From Prevotella sp. (GTDB lineage Bacteria; Bacteroidota; Bacteroidia; Bacteroidales; Bacteroidaceae), in NCBI GenBank assembly GCA_017847725.1, contig JAGAXW010000013.1:1-44580 (forward strand): DNA of 44,580 bases, in the 5' to 3' direction. The translations under genes and the position numbers were made by a program. Shown here one piece after another: positions 33,338 to 41,927 of this stretch. The notes under the pieces are model-generated. The model was not told the DNA's origin, made no database searches, and was given only the letters and a program-made list of their open reading frames with translations. The stretch's first letter is position 1. Every line of letters starts with the position of its first letter.

Positions 33338-33399
33338 GCAAAGGTACAAATAAATTGAGAATTAAGAATTAATAATTAAGAATAATTTTGTACCTTTGC
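33338..33399. promoter_or_regulatory. Divergent mirror-image promoters of the HAD operon and the RelA-like gene
   Basis: GCAAAGGTACAAA (33338-33350) and TTTGTACCTTTGC (33387-33399) are perfect reverse complements. Each holds a TACCTTTG -7 box: 33339-33346 for the HAD operon (minus) and 33391-33398 for the RelA-like gene (plus). The AT-rich middle contains short AATTAAGAA repeats and no clear -33 TTTG. Confidence 0.7.
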
Positions 33400-33419
33400 C
33401 TCGAAAACTAACATTCATT

Positions 33420-35630
33420 ATGACAGAACGACTGGAATTTACATCACAAGAGCGGGAACAGACACTTACACTTTATCAGAGGATACGCGAACAGATAGCC
33501 CCTTCGCTCCACGAGGGCGACGAGGAGCAAATGCGCAACTACCTGATGAACGCCATCGAGACCCATCAGGTCTGCCGTGACGTTTTCGGCCTGAATCCCA
33601 TCTTGCTCGGGTTCCAGACCGCCAAGATTGTGGTCGAGGAAATCGGGTTGAAGCGTGACGGCGTACTGGCTGTGCTGCTGCGCCCCAGTGTCGAGAGCGG
33701 ACAAATCTCCGTACAGGAGATAGAGTCGCAGTTTGGCACCTCCGTGGCCCGTATCCTGCATGGGCTGCAACGCATCCAGGAGCTCTACCAGAAGAATCCC
33801 GTCGTAGAGTCAGAAAACTTCCGCAACCTGCTACTGTCTTTTGCCGAAGACATGCGTGTCATCCTCATTATGATTGCCGACCGCGTCAATCTGATGCGGC
33901 AGATACGCGATACCGACGAGGAGCAACACAAACGCGAAGTCAGCGAGGAAGCCGCCTACCTCTACGCACCACTTGCCCACAAGCTCGGTCTCTACAAACT
34001 GAAAAGCGAACTGGAAGACCTGTCGCTCAAATATCTGGAGCATGACGCATACTATCACATCAAGGGGAAACTGAGTGAAACCAAGAAAAACCGGGATGCC
34101 TATATCCAGCGTTTCATCCAGCCTGTAGAACAGCGGCTCCAGGAAGCCGGCCTAACCTTCCACATCAAAGGACGCACCAAGTCGATACATAGTATCTGGC
34201 AGAAAATGCAGAAGCAGAAGTGTCCCTTTGAAGGCGTCTACGACCTGTTCGCCATCCGCATCATCATCGACACACCACAAGAAAAGGAGAAGATGCAGTG
34301 CTGGCAGGCTTTTGCCATTGTCACCTCGATGTACCAGCCCAATCCCAAACGACTGCGCGACTGGCTGAGTGTACCAAAGTCGAATGGCTACGAGAGCCTG
34401 CACATCACCGTTCTGGGACCGGAGCAGAAATGGGTCGAAGTACAGATTCGCACAGAGCGCATGGACGAGATTGCCGAGCGCGGCGTAGCTGCGCACTGGC
34501 GCTACAAAGGCGTGAAGAGCGAGACCGGACTGGACGAGTGGCTATCGGGCATCCGCACCATGCTGGAGACCAGCGATGGCATAGAAGCCATGGACCAGTT
34601 CAAGATGGACCTCTACGAAGACGAGGTGTTTGTCTTCACTCCCAAGGGTGACCTCTTCAAATTTGCCAAGGGCGCTACAGTGCTTGACTTTGCCTACCAT
34701 ATTCATTCCAAAATCGGCAATTCATGCACTGGAGCACGCATCAACGGCAAGGTCGTCCCTCTGCGCCAACAACTACAGAGCGGCGACCAGGTGGAGATTA
34801 TCACCTCAACCAACCAGAAGCCCAAGCGCGACTGGCTGAACATTGCCAAGACATCACGTGCAAAATCGAAAATCCGCCTGGCACTAAAGGAGACACAGGT
34901 TAAGGAAGGACTTTTTGCCAAAGAGACCCTGGAGCGCAGATTCAAGAACCGCAAAATAGAGATGGAAGATGCCATCCTTCAGATACTGATCCGCAAACTG
35001 GGTTTCAAGGAGGTCAGCGACTTCTATCGGCAAATAGCATCGGGCGAGCTGGATGTCAACCACGTCATCGACCGCTATGTTGAAATACAGCAGGGCGACC
35101 AGCCCGTGACGGGTAACAACATGGCAGAGAGTGCTGCCAACTTCGTATTGGAGGACATGCACCTGCCCAAGGAGCACCTGCAAGAAGACGTCCTCGTCAT
35201 CGACCGCAACCTGAAAGGCATCGACTACCAACTGGCCAAGTGCTGCCAACCAATCTATGGCGACCGTGTGTTCGGCTTTGTCACCGTCAATGGCGGCATC
35301 AAGATACACCGTGAAGACTGTCCCAACGCTCCAGAACTGAAAAAGCGTTTCGGCTATCGCGTCGTCAAGGCTAAATGGAGCGGGAAGGGGGCATCACAAT
35401 ATGGAATAACACTGCGCATCATCGGCAACGACGACATTGGTATTGTCAACAACCTCACCAATATCATATCGCGCGACGAAAAACTCGTATTGCGCAGCAT
35501 CAATATAGACTCGCACGACGGACTCTTCAGTGGCAATCTGACCATTATGATTGACGACAACACCCGACTGGAGAGCCTCATGAAGAAGCTCCGCACAGTC
35601 AAGGGCGTCAAGCAGGTCAGCCGCATCTAA
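33420..35630 (+). CDS. relA: RelA/SpoT-family (p)ppGpp synthetase with degenerate hydrolase domain
   Basis: RSH proteins make and break the alarmone (p)ppGpp. I start at ATG 33420, after the promoter box, giving 736 residues. The HD hydrolase domain (about 40-200) has lost its signature: the usual HD and ED motifs are replaced by RPSVES (88-93), so hydrolysis is unlikely. The synthetase domain (about 230-365) is intact, with GRTKSIHSIW (251-260), SNGYESLH (321-328) and the catalytic Glu in WVEVQIRT (338-345). Then come a TGS domain (DEVFVFTPKGD, about 400-465), the zinc-finger/conserved-cysteine region with AKCCQPI (about 609), and a C-terminal ACT domain (about 660-736). It fits the synthetase-only RelA role, with a separate bifunctional Rel expected elsewhere. 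Confidence 0.93.
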   Translation: MTERLEFTSQEREQTLTLYQRIREQIAPSLHEGDEEQMRNYLMNAIETHQVCRDVFGLNPILLGFQTAKIVVEEIGLKRDGVLAVLLRPSVESGQISVQEIESQFGTSVARILHGLQRIQELYQKNPVVESENFRNLLLSFAEDMRVILIMIADRVNLMRQIRDTDEEQHKREVSEEAAYLYAPLAHKLGLYKLKSELEDLSLKYLEHDAYYHIKGKLSETKKNRDAYIQRFIQPVEQRLQEAGLTFHIKGRTKSIHSIWQKMQKQKCPFEGVYDLFAIRIIIDTPQEKEKMQCWQAFAIVTSMYQPNPKRLRDWLSVPKSNGYESLHITVLGPEQKWVEVQIRTERMDEIAERGVAAHWRYKGVKSETGLDEWLSGIRTMLETSDGIEAMDQFKMDLYEDEVFVFTPKGDLFKFAKGATVLDFAYHIHSKIGNSCTGARINGKVVPLRQQLQSGDQVEIITSTNQKPKRDWLNIAKTSRAKSKIRLALKETQVKEGLFAKETLERRFKNRKIEMEDAILQILIRKLGFKEVSDFYRQIASGELDVNHVIDRYVEIQQGDQPVTGNNMAESAANFVLEDMHLPKEHLQEDVLVIDRNLKGIDYQLAKCCQPIYGDRVFGFVTVNGGIKIHREDCPNAPELKKRFGYRVVKAKWSGKGASQYGITLRIIGNDDIGIVNNLTNIISRDEKLVLRSINIDSHDGLFSGNLTIMIDDNTRLESLMKKLRTVKGVKQVSRI

Positions 35631-35959
35631 TTCTTTTTATACGCCACCACGTCCTCCAAGTCTGGATTCAGATAGAAGGTAGCGCTGCACGTATCGACGC
35701 CCGAGAGATAGCGCACACGCATAAACAACAGTTTGGAATCCTTGCGCGTAGCATAGTCGGCCGTGTTTTGCGAGCGCATCGCGTCCAGCAGCGAGTCGCT
35801 AATGACGTGTGTGGAGTCAAGTACGGAGAATTCCAGAAGATCGGCGTCACTGTCAATATGCGCTTCTACAAAGTCCCGAATCGTAGATTTAGCTTGTTGC
35901 CGCTCACACGAAGTGAGCAGCAACAAAGCTACACCTATTATATATAGTCCGTGCTTCAT
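35627..35959 (-). CDS. Small lipoprotein, unknown function
   Basis: A 110-residue protein with a lipoprotein signal: hydrophobic run YIIGVALLLLTSC, lipid-anchored Cys18. The mature part is about 90 residues, acidic, with no domain I know. Its ATG overlaps the pepD stop by 4 nt (ATGA), so it is translationally coupled to pepD. Its 3' end overlaps the convergent RelA-like gene by 4 bp. Function unknown. Confidence 0.8.
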   Translation of the reverse strand: MKHGLYIIGVALLLLTSCERQQAKSTIRDFVEAHIDSDADLLEFSVLDSTHVISDSLLDAMRSQNTADYATRKDSKLLFMRVRYLSGVDTCSATFYLNPDLEDVVAYKKN

Positions 35960-37419
35960 TGCTGGTGGGGAACGGACTTAAGAGTGAGCAGCAAGTGGTC
36001 CCATACCATCTGAACAGTGGGAATTAGCAGACGCTCGTCAGGCGTATGTACGTCGCGCAGCGTGGGGCCCATACTGATCATGTCCAGATTAGGATAACGC
36101 TCGGCGAAAAGTCCACATTCCAATCCGGCGTGAATGCCACGGACGACGGGGTCCTTCCGGAACAGCTTATGGTAGGTGTACTTGACGATGCGCTGCAATT
36201 CGCTATCGGCACGCATCTTCCAGGCAGGATAGCCCTCCGAGTGCGTCACCTTTGCCCCAGCCAGTTCGAACACAGCCTCGACCGTGTTACACATGTTGTC
36301 GAGGTTAGACATCACATTCGAGCGCTGAGATGTGACGATGTCTATCGTAGACTCATTGGTCTCCACACGCGCCAGGTTGCTGGAAGTCTCCGTCATGCCC
36401 CCCAACGCTTCGTCCTGACAGACAGAATAGACGCCGTTGTCCACCGCCTGCAAGGCATAGATGAAGCGACGGGCAATCTCGTCGTCGATGATGGGTTCGG
36501 GGTCGTAGCTGCGCATGCGCCATACGATTTGGGAGTCTGTCACATGGAACTCCTCGTCGACGTCTGCTGCAAATACATTCCAGTCGGCACGTATATTCTC
36601 CTTGATTGCATCTGGCACAGCCAGTACAAAATAGCCGCCGCGTGGGATTGCATTGTGAAGACTGCCGCCATGGAATCTCACCAGATGGACATCCGGATAT
36701 TTTTTCATCTCCTGGTATACAAAGCGCACCAGAATCTTCAGTCCGTTAGCGCGTTTCTTGTTGATGTCGTCGCCCGAATGGCCACCGACCAGTCCCTTCA
36801 CAGATCCTTTGATGAAGAAAGAGCCCTCTGGTGCCGGCTGTCTGCGGATGTCAAACTGAGCCGACGTTGTTCGCCCACCGGCGCATGACACGAAAATCTC
36901 ACCCTCGTCTTCCGAATCCAGATTAATCAGGTAGTCACCAGTCATGAACCCGGCCTTCATTCCCTCGGCACCCGTCAGTCCGGTCTCCTCGTCGCGGGTA
37001 AATACGCACTCTATAGGTCCATGCTCTATGTCGTTGCTCTCCAGGATAGCAAGCTCCATCGCACAGCCGATGCCGTCGTCGGCACCCAGTGTCGTACCCT
37101 TTGCGCGCATCCACTCGCCATCCACGTAGGTGGTGATGGGGTCGTTGTCAAAGTCTATCTCTACATCGGGCAATTTGTCACACACCATATCCATGTGACT
37201 CTGCAGACTCACCTTCTTACAGTCCTCATAACCTTTGGTAGCAGGTTTACGGATGATCACATTACCCACCTCGTCTACCAAGGTCTCCAACCCGTGGCTT
37301 TCACCCCAGTTTTTCAGATAGGCAATCATTTTGTCTTCACGTTTCGAAGGACGTGGAATCTGGTTTATCTTCGCAAATTGTTCGAAGACGGCTGTCGGTT
37401 TTAACTCACTTTTATTCAT
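35956..37419 (-). CDS. pepD: Aminoacyl-histidine dipeptidase (PepD, M20 family)
   Basis: PepD is a zinc dipeptidase that cleaves Xaa-His and many other dipeptides in the cytoplasm. The 487-residue length is standard. Metal ligands and catalytic residues are visible: His75 in LQSHMDMV, Asp114/Asp115 in LGADDGIG, Glu144-Glu145 in RDEETGLTG, and a later Asp in NLDSEDEGE (about 173). The lid domain follows (about 190-380) with VGGHSGDDI. No signal peptide. It is the first gene of a two-gene operon with the small lipoprotein. Fermenting Bacteroidales that grow on peptides commonly carry it. Confidence 0.95.
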   Translation of the reverse strand: MNKSELKPTAVFEQFAKINQIPRPSKREDKMIAYLKNWGESHGLETLVDEVGNVIIRKPATKGYEDCKKVSLQSHMDMVCDKLPDVEIDFDNDPITTYVDGEWMRAKGTTLGADDGIGCAMELAILESNDIEHGPIECVFTRDEETGLTGAEGMKAGFMTGDYLINLDSEDEGEIFVSCAGGRTTSAQFDIRRQPAPEGSFFIKGSVKGLVGGHSGDDINKKRANGLKILVRFVYQEMKKYPDVHLVRFHGGSLHNAIPRGGYFVLAVPDAIKENIRADWNVFAADVDEEFHVTDSQIVWRMRSYDPEPIIDDEIARRFIYALQAVDNGVYSVCQDEALGGMTETSSNLARVETNESTIDIVTSQRSNVMSNLDNMCNTVEAVFELAGAKVTHSEGYPAWKMRADSELQRIVKYTYHKLFRKDPVVRGIHAGLECGLFAERYPNLDMISMGPTLRDVHTPDERLLIPTVQMVWDHLLLTLKSVPHQQ

Positions 37420-37459
37420 TATTAATGTATTTTTTAATAGTTGTTTAATCTTTTATTTG

Positions 37460-37467
37460 TAACTTTG
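37460..37467 (+). promoter_or_regulatory. Probable -7 box for the small membrane protein/OmpH operon
   Basis: TAACTTTG matches TAnnTTTG, 20 bp before the ATG at 37488. The -33 element is not clear. Confidence 0.55.
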
Positions 37468-37487
37468 CAGCGCAAAATTAATCATTT

Positions 37488-37700
37488 ATGATGAAACTCC
37501 TGCTATTATCCACGTTAATAATTGCTATCGGGATGGCATTTTTGTGCGTGAAACTGATTTTTCGCAAGAACGGAAGTTTCAGTTCCCAGCACATTCACGA
37601 CAGCAGAGCCATGCGTGAGCGCGGCATTCACTGCGTGATGGACCAAGACCGTGAGATGCGCCGCCAAAGCAGGTTTGCCGTCGAAGAAAAATCAAAATAA
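37488..37700 (+). CDS. Small single-pass membrane protein
   Basis: A 70-residue protein with one transmembrane helix (about 3-24, LLLLSTLIIAIGMAFLCVKL) and a polar, basic tail containing the pattern HIHDSRAMRERGIHC. I recall similar short proteins with a 'xAMRxxGIxC' tail in other Bacteroidales, but no function is known. Met2 is an alternative start. It lies 18 bp upstream of the OmpH-like gene and likely shares its transcript. Confidence 0.8.
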   Translation: MMKLLLLSTLIIAIGMAFLCVKLIFRKNGSFSSQHIHDSRAMRERGIHCVMDQDREMRRQSRFAVEEKSK

Positions 37701-37718
37701 CAAAACAATAGAACAACG

Positions 37719-38336
37719 ATGAAAAAGTACATGTTTCTGGCCACTGTAGCCATCATGGCATTGGCCTCGTGCAACAATCAAAGTCCCAAGATGGATGAGC
37801 AGCCGGCTGCGGCAGGTGCTGCAAACAACGGCAGTCTGAAAATAGCCTACGTCGAAGTGGACTCACTCATGACCCAGTATGAATTCTGCAAGGAGTTCAC
37901 CCTGATTCTCCAGAAGAAAAGCAATAACGCCCGCAATACCCTCAACTCCAAGGGACAACAGCTGCAGAACGCCATGCAGAACTTCCAGCAGAAGCTTAAC
38001 AACAACGGCTTTGCCAGCCGTGAGCAGGCCGAGGCTCAGCAGGCCGCCATTCAGCGTCAGCAACAGAGTTTGCAGGAGCTGCAAGCCCGTCTCGAGAATG
38101 AGCTGGCCAACGAGACTGCCAAATACAATGAGGGACTGCGCGATTCACTCATGCACTTCCTCGACAGGTACAACAAGGACAAGAAGTACGACCTCATCCT
38201 GACGAAGCAAGGCGACAACATTCTCTATGCCGCAAAGCGCTTCGACATCACCAACGACATCATCAACGGTCTAAACAAGGCCTACAAGTCGACGCTGAAA
38301 GCTGAGGTTCAAAAGAAGGAAGAAGAAAAGAAATAA
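37719..38336 (+). CDS. OmpH/Skp-family periplasmic chaperone-like lipoprotein
   Basis: Skp/OmpH proteins hold unfolded outer membrane proteins in the periplasm. The 205-residue product has a lipoprotein signal (MFLATVAIMALASC, Cys18), a short Ala-rich linker, then the OmpH core starting LKIAYVEVDSLM (about 40-51). A long helical hairpin rich in Gln and Asn follows (about 60-150, for example SREQAEAQQAAIQRQQQSLQ), and the core closes with YDLILTKQGDNILYA (about 156-170). A Lys/Glu tail ends it. Lipid anchoring differs from soluble E. coli Skp but is frequent in Bacteroidetes members. A strong terminator follows. Confidence 0.9.
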   Translation: MKKYMFLATVAIMALASCNNQSPKMDEQPAAAGAANNGSLKIAYVEVDSLMTQYEFCKEFTLILQKKSNNARNTLNSKGQQLQNAMQNFQQKLNNNGFASREQAEAQQAAIQRQQQSLQELQARLENELANETAKYNEGLRDSLMHFLDRYNKDKKYDLILTKQGDNILYAAKRFDITNDIINGLNKAYKSTLKAEVQKKEEEKK

Positions 38337-38349
38337 ACATCTAAACGTA

Positions 38350-38387
38350 TCCCCCGCCCTGCTCAGCAAGGGAGGGGGAATTTCTTT
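38350..38387 (+). terminator. Intrinsic terminator after the OmpH-like gene
   Basis: CCCCCGCCCTGCT and AGCAAGGGAGGGGG form a GC-rich stem with a tiny loop, followed by AATTTCTTT. It ends directly at the ATG of the helicase gene (38388), so the helicase start lies in the T-run. Confidence 0.8.
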
Positions 38388-39710
38388 ATGGACATACAGC
38401 AGATATTAAACAAGCTGGGCATCGACGCCCTCAACGAGATGCAGCAACGCGCCTCCGAGGCCATCCTTGGCTCCAAGGGCGACGTGGTTCTTTTGTCGCC
38501 CACCGGTTCCGGCAAGACACTGGCCTATCTTCTCCCCTTGCTTCAACTGGTAGACAAGACGTCAGACGACGTACAGGCCTTGGTCATCACTCCCGGGCGC
38601 GAACTGGCATTACAATCAGACCATGTACTGCAGTCTACTGGTTGCGGGATACGTTCCACCAGTTGCTATGGGGGGCGTGCGGCAATGGACGAGCATCGTG
38701 TGCTTAAGACTATCAAGCCCCATGTCGTCTTCGGGACGCCAGGACGTCTCAACGACCACCTCGACAAGAATAATATCTCCCGCTATACCATTCGGTATCT
38801 CGTAATCGACGAATTCGACAAGTGCCTTGAGATGGGATTCCAGGCAGAAATGCAGAAACTCATCAAGAACCTGCCGGGCCTGAGACGCCGCATCCTGCTC
38901 TCAGCCACACAATCCGAGCAAATACCGACCTTCGTTTCCCTCACACATGCCCATGTCGTCGACTGTTCCGTAGTCGACGCGCCCCCCTCGGCACGCATCA
39001 CCCTCTATGAAGTGCATAGTCCGCAGAAGGACAAGCTGGACACGCTCCGCAAACTTCTGCTTCACTTTGGAAGTCAGAGCACCATCGTATTCCTGAACTA
39101 CCGCGATTCCGTAGAGCGGGTCGACAACTATCTTCACCAACAAGGTTTCGTTACCAGTTGTTTTCATGGCGGATTAGACCAGAAACAGCGTGAGGCGGCG
39201 CTCTACCGCTTCTCCAATGGCTCTGCCAACATACTCGTGGCCACCGACTTGGCATCGCGCGGACTCGACATTCCCGATATTGAGAACATTGTCCATTACC
39301 ACCTGCCCGAGAGTGAGTCTAACTATGTCCATCGAGTTGGTCGCACAGCCCGCTGGGATGCCACAGGCCGTGCATACTTCATCCTCAGCGATGGCGAGCA
39401 TATCCCCGACTATATTGAGGGCGATACAGAGCCTTTTTCGCCAACCACAACTGAGCACATGGAGGTTGCTCCGCCACGTATGGCCACGCTCTATATCGGC
39501 AAAGGGAAGAAAGACAAGATTTCCAAGGGTGACATCGTCGGATTCCTCTGTAAGACCGGTGGGATACAAGCATCTGAAATAGGACGAATCGACGTGGCAG
39601 ACCGCTATGCTTATGCAGCCGTCCGCCGCGATCTGTTCCATCAGGTACTCCTCAACACCCAAGGGCAGAAGATAAAGGGCCTCAAGACCCTCATTGAGCC
39701 CGTCAGGTAA
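38388..39710 (+). CDS. DEAD-box RNA helicase, DbpA-like
   Basis: An ATP-dependent RNA helicase of 440 residues. Motifs: Walker A SPTGSGKT (37-44), TPGREL (68-73), TPGR (117-120), motif II as DEFD (141-144) instead of DEAD, SAT in LLSATQS (about 170), and motifs V-VI in ATDLASRGLDIP and HRVGRTAR. The C-terminal domain (about 365-440, starting TLYIGKGKKDKI) resembles the DbpA RNA-binding domain, which directs E. coli DbpA to 23S rRNA, so a role in ribosome assembly is likely. The start falls right after the upstream terminator, with no promoter box seen in between, so expression may depend on read-through or an unseen promoter inside the upstream gene. Confidence 0.92.
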   Translation: MDIQQILNKLGIDALNEMQQRASEAILGSKGDVVLLSPTGSGKTLAYLLPLLQLVDKTSDDVQALVITPGRELALQSDHVLQSTGCGIRSTSCYGGRAAMDEHRVLKTIKPHVVFGTPGRLNDHLDKNNISRYTIRYLVIDEFDKCLEMGFQAEMQKLIKNLPGLRRRILLSATQSEQIPTFVSLTHAHVVDCSVVDAPPSARITLYEVHSPQKDKLDTLRKLLLHFGSQSTIVFLNYRDSVERVDNYLHQQGFVTSCFHGGLDQKQREAALYRFSNGSANILVATDLASRGLDIPDIENIVHYHLPESESNYVHRVGRTARWDATGRAYFILSDGEHIPDYIEGDTEPFSPTTTEHMEVAPPRMATLYIGKGKKDKISKGDIVGFLCKTGGIQASEIGRIDVADRYAYAAVRRDLFHQVLLNTQGQKIKGLKTLIEPVR

Positions 39711-39788
39711 TTTGACACTTTAAATTATCACATCGAAGTGACAAAAAGCAAGACGGAATAGGTTTTTTACTTAATTATTGCTTAAATA

Positions 39789-39820
39789 TTTGCCCATCTC
39801 AGATAAAAAGCGTAATTTCG
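39789..39820 (+). promoter_or_regulatory. Promoter of serC-serA
   Basis: TTTG (39789-39792) and TAATTTCG (39813-39820) are 20 bp apart, matching the Bacteroidetes promoter with one change in the -7 box. It lies 52 bp before the serC ATG. Confidence 0.7.
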
Positions 39821-39872
39821 CAACGCATTTAGAATAAACATATCACAAATAAACTAATAATAGCATTTTACA

Positions 39873-40940
39873 ATGAAGAAGTACAACTTTAACGCCGGTC
39901 CCTCAATGCTTCCCCGCGAAGTGATTGAAAAGACCGCTCAACAGTGTTTAGACTTCAACGGCTCCGGTCTCTCTCTGATGGAGATCAGCCATCGTGCCAA
40001 GGATTTCCAGCCTGTCGTCGACGAGGCTGTCGCACTCGTAAAGGAGTTGCTTGACATTCCCGAAGGCTATTCCGTCATTTTCCTCGGTGGTGGCGCCTCT
40101 CTCGAGTTTTGCATGATTCCCTACAACTTCCTCATCAAGAAGGCCGCCTACCTCAACACCGGTGTGTGGGCCAAGAAAGCCATGAAGGAAGCCAAACTAT
40201 TTGGAGAGGTGGTAGAGGTGGCTTCTTCTGCCGATGCTAACTATACGTTCATCCCCAAGGATTGGACCGTACCTGCTGATGCCGACTATCTGCACATCAC
40301 AACCAACAACACCATCTATGGTACTGAGATTCGCAAAGACCTCGACGTACCCGTCCGTCTTATTGCCGACATGTCGTCTGACATCTTCAGCCGTCCTATC
40401 GATGTCAAAAAGTATGACGCCATCTATGCCGGTGCTCAGAAAAACCTTGCTATGGCAGGTGTCACCATCGTTATCGTCAAGGACGACGCCCTGGGCCGTG
40501 CTCCTCGTGAGATTCCCACAATGCTCGACTATCGCACACATGTCGACAAAGGCTCTATGTTCAACACGCCCCCTGTGGTTCCCATCTACTCTGCACTGGA
40601 GACCCTTCGCTGGATTAAGAAGAACGGTGGCGTAGAGGCAATGGACAAACTCGCCCAGCAGCGTGCCGAAATCGTCTATGGCGAGATTGACCGCAATAAG
40701 ATGTTCCGCGGAACGGCAGAAGTTGCCGACCGCTCGGTTATGAATCTCTGCTTCGTAATGGCCGACGAGTACAAAGAGCTGGAGAAAGACTTCCTTGACT
40801 TCGCCACTTCCAAGGGCATGGTTGGCGTCAAGGGCCATCGCTCTGTCGGCGGCTTCCGCGCCAGCTGCTACAATGCCCAGACCATTGAGGGCTGCCAGGC
40901 ACTCGTAGCCTGCATGAAGGAGTTTGAAGCTAATCATTAA
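39873..40940 (+). CDS. serC: Phosphoserine aminotransferase
   Basis: SerC converts 3-phosphohydroxypyruvate and glutamate to phosphoserine and 2-oxoglutarate using pyridoxal phosphate, the second step of serine synthesis; it can also act in PLP synthesis. The 355-residue protein has the family features [10 protein letters not shown] (5-14), EISHRAKDF (37-45), and the PLP-binding Lys190 in [18 protein letters not shown] near the C-terminus is also typical. It forms an operon with serA, whose ATG lies 14 nt after the serC stop. Confidence 0.97.
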   Translation: MKKYNFNAGPSMLPREVIEKTAQQCLDFNGSGLSLMEISHRAKDFQPVVDEAVALVKELLDIPEGYSVIFLGGGASLEFCMIPYNFLIKKAAYLNTGVWAKKAMKEAKLFGEVVEVASSADANYTFIPKDWTVPADADYLHITTNNTIYGTEIRKDLDVPVRLIADMSSDIFSRPIDVKKYDAIYAGAQKNLAMAGVTIVIVKDDALGRAPREIPTMLDYRTHVDKGSMFNTPPVVPIYSALETLRWIKKNGGVEAMDKLAQQRAEIVYGEIDRNKMFRGTAEVADRSVMNLCFVMADEYKELEKDFLDFATSKGMVGVKGHRSVGGFRASCYNAQTIEGCQALVACMKEFEANH

Positions 40941-40953
40941 TTCCCACAGCTAT

Positions 40954-41871
40954 ATGAAAGTATTAGTAGCAACAGAGAAGCCCTTTGCAGCAGCTGCCGT
41001 AGAGGGTATTCGCAAAGAGATTGAAGCAGCAGGCAACGAGCTTGCCCTGCTCGAGAAATATACAGAAAAGTCACAGCTCCTTGACGCTGTCAAGGATGCC
41101 GATGCCCTTATCATCCGTTCGGACAAGGTTGACGCCGAGGTCCTCGATGCAGCCAAGCAGCTCAAGATTGTGGTTCGTGCCGGTGCCGGCTACGACAACA
41201 TCGACCTGGCTGCCGCCACTGCACACCACGTGGTGGCAGAGAACACTCCCGGACAGAATGCCAACGCCGTAGCAGAGCTCGTCTTTGGACTTCTCGTTTT
41301 CACCGTACGCAACTTCTATAACGGAAAGGCCGGAACGGAACTGATGGGCAAGAAGTTAGGAATCCTCGCCTTCGGAAATGTCGGCCGCAACGTAGCCCGC
41401 ATTGCCAAGGGATTCGGCATGGAGGTATATGCCTACGATGCTTTCTGCCCTGCAGAGGTCATTGAGCAGGCCGGCGTTAAGGCCGTAGCCAATCAGGACG
41501 CTCTCTTCGAGCAGTGTGATGTCGTATCGCTCCACATTCCCGCTACACCGGAGACCAAGCAGAGCATCAACTACGCCCTGGTTGGCAAGATGAAGAAGGG
41601 CGGCATCCTGGTAAACACCGCACGCAAGGAGGTCATCAACGAGCCCGAGCTGCTGAAACTGCTCGCAGAGCGCCAGGACTTGAAATTCGTCACCGACATC
41701 ATGCCAGACGCCAACGACGACTTCAAGCAATTCGAGGGCCGCTACTTCTCTACTCCCAAGAAGATGGGTGCCCAGACCGCTGAGGCCAACACCAATGCCG
41801 GTATTGCTGCAGCGCGTCAGATCAATGCCTTCTTCAAAGAAGGTGACACTCGCTTCCAGGTAAACAAGTAA
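40954..41871 (+). CDS. serA: D-3-phosphoglycerate dehydrogenase, short lysine-type
   Basis: PGDH oxidises 3-phosphoglycerate with NAD+, the first step of serine synthesis. I start at ATG 40954 (MKVLVATEKPF), giving 305 residues; the upstream ATG at 40924 overlaps serC. The NAD-binding motif is LGILAFGNVGRNVARIA (about 137-153), and the catalytic Arg lies in VNTARKEV (about 226). The usual catalytic His (in a TPHxG context) is replaced by Lys in STPKKMGAQTAEAN (about 270). This lysine form is known from Bacteroides and Entamoeba PGDHs. There is no C-terminal ACT domain, so serine feedback of the E. coli type is not expected. The gene ends at a strong terminator. Confidence 0.93.
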   Translation: MKVLVATEKPFAAAAVEGIRKEIEAAGNELALLEKYTEKSQLLDAVKDADALIIRSDKVDAEVLDAAKQLKIVVRAGAGYDNIDLAAATAHHVVAENTPGQNANAVAELVFGLLVFTVRNFYNGKAGTELMGKKLGILAFGNVGRNVARIAKGFGMEVYAYDAFCPAEVIEQAGVKAVANQDALFEQCDVVSLHIPATPETKQSINYALVGKMKKGGILVNTARKEVINEPELLKLLAERQDLKFVTDIMPDANDDFKQFEGRYFSTPKKMGAQTAEANTNAGIAAARQINAFFKEGDTRFQVNK

Positions 41872-41884
41872 AGTAAGATAACAC

Positions 41885-41923
41885 AAAAAAAGTGGTAACG
41901 TTATTCCGTTACCACTTTTTTTT
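41885..41923. terminator. Bidirectional intrinsic terminator between serA and the DUF4293 gene
   Basis: AAAAAAGTGGTAACG, a 6 nt loop, and CGTTACCACTTTTTTTT form a perfect stem with A- and T-runs on both sides. It ends both converging transcripts. Confidence 0.92.
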
Positions 41924-41927
41924 ATTT

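Noticed and set aside
33355-33385. Short AATTAAGAA-type repeats as a CRISPR-like or tandem array
   Set aside because: The units are short, AT-only and irregular; they are best read as an AT-rich promoter spacer.
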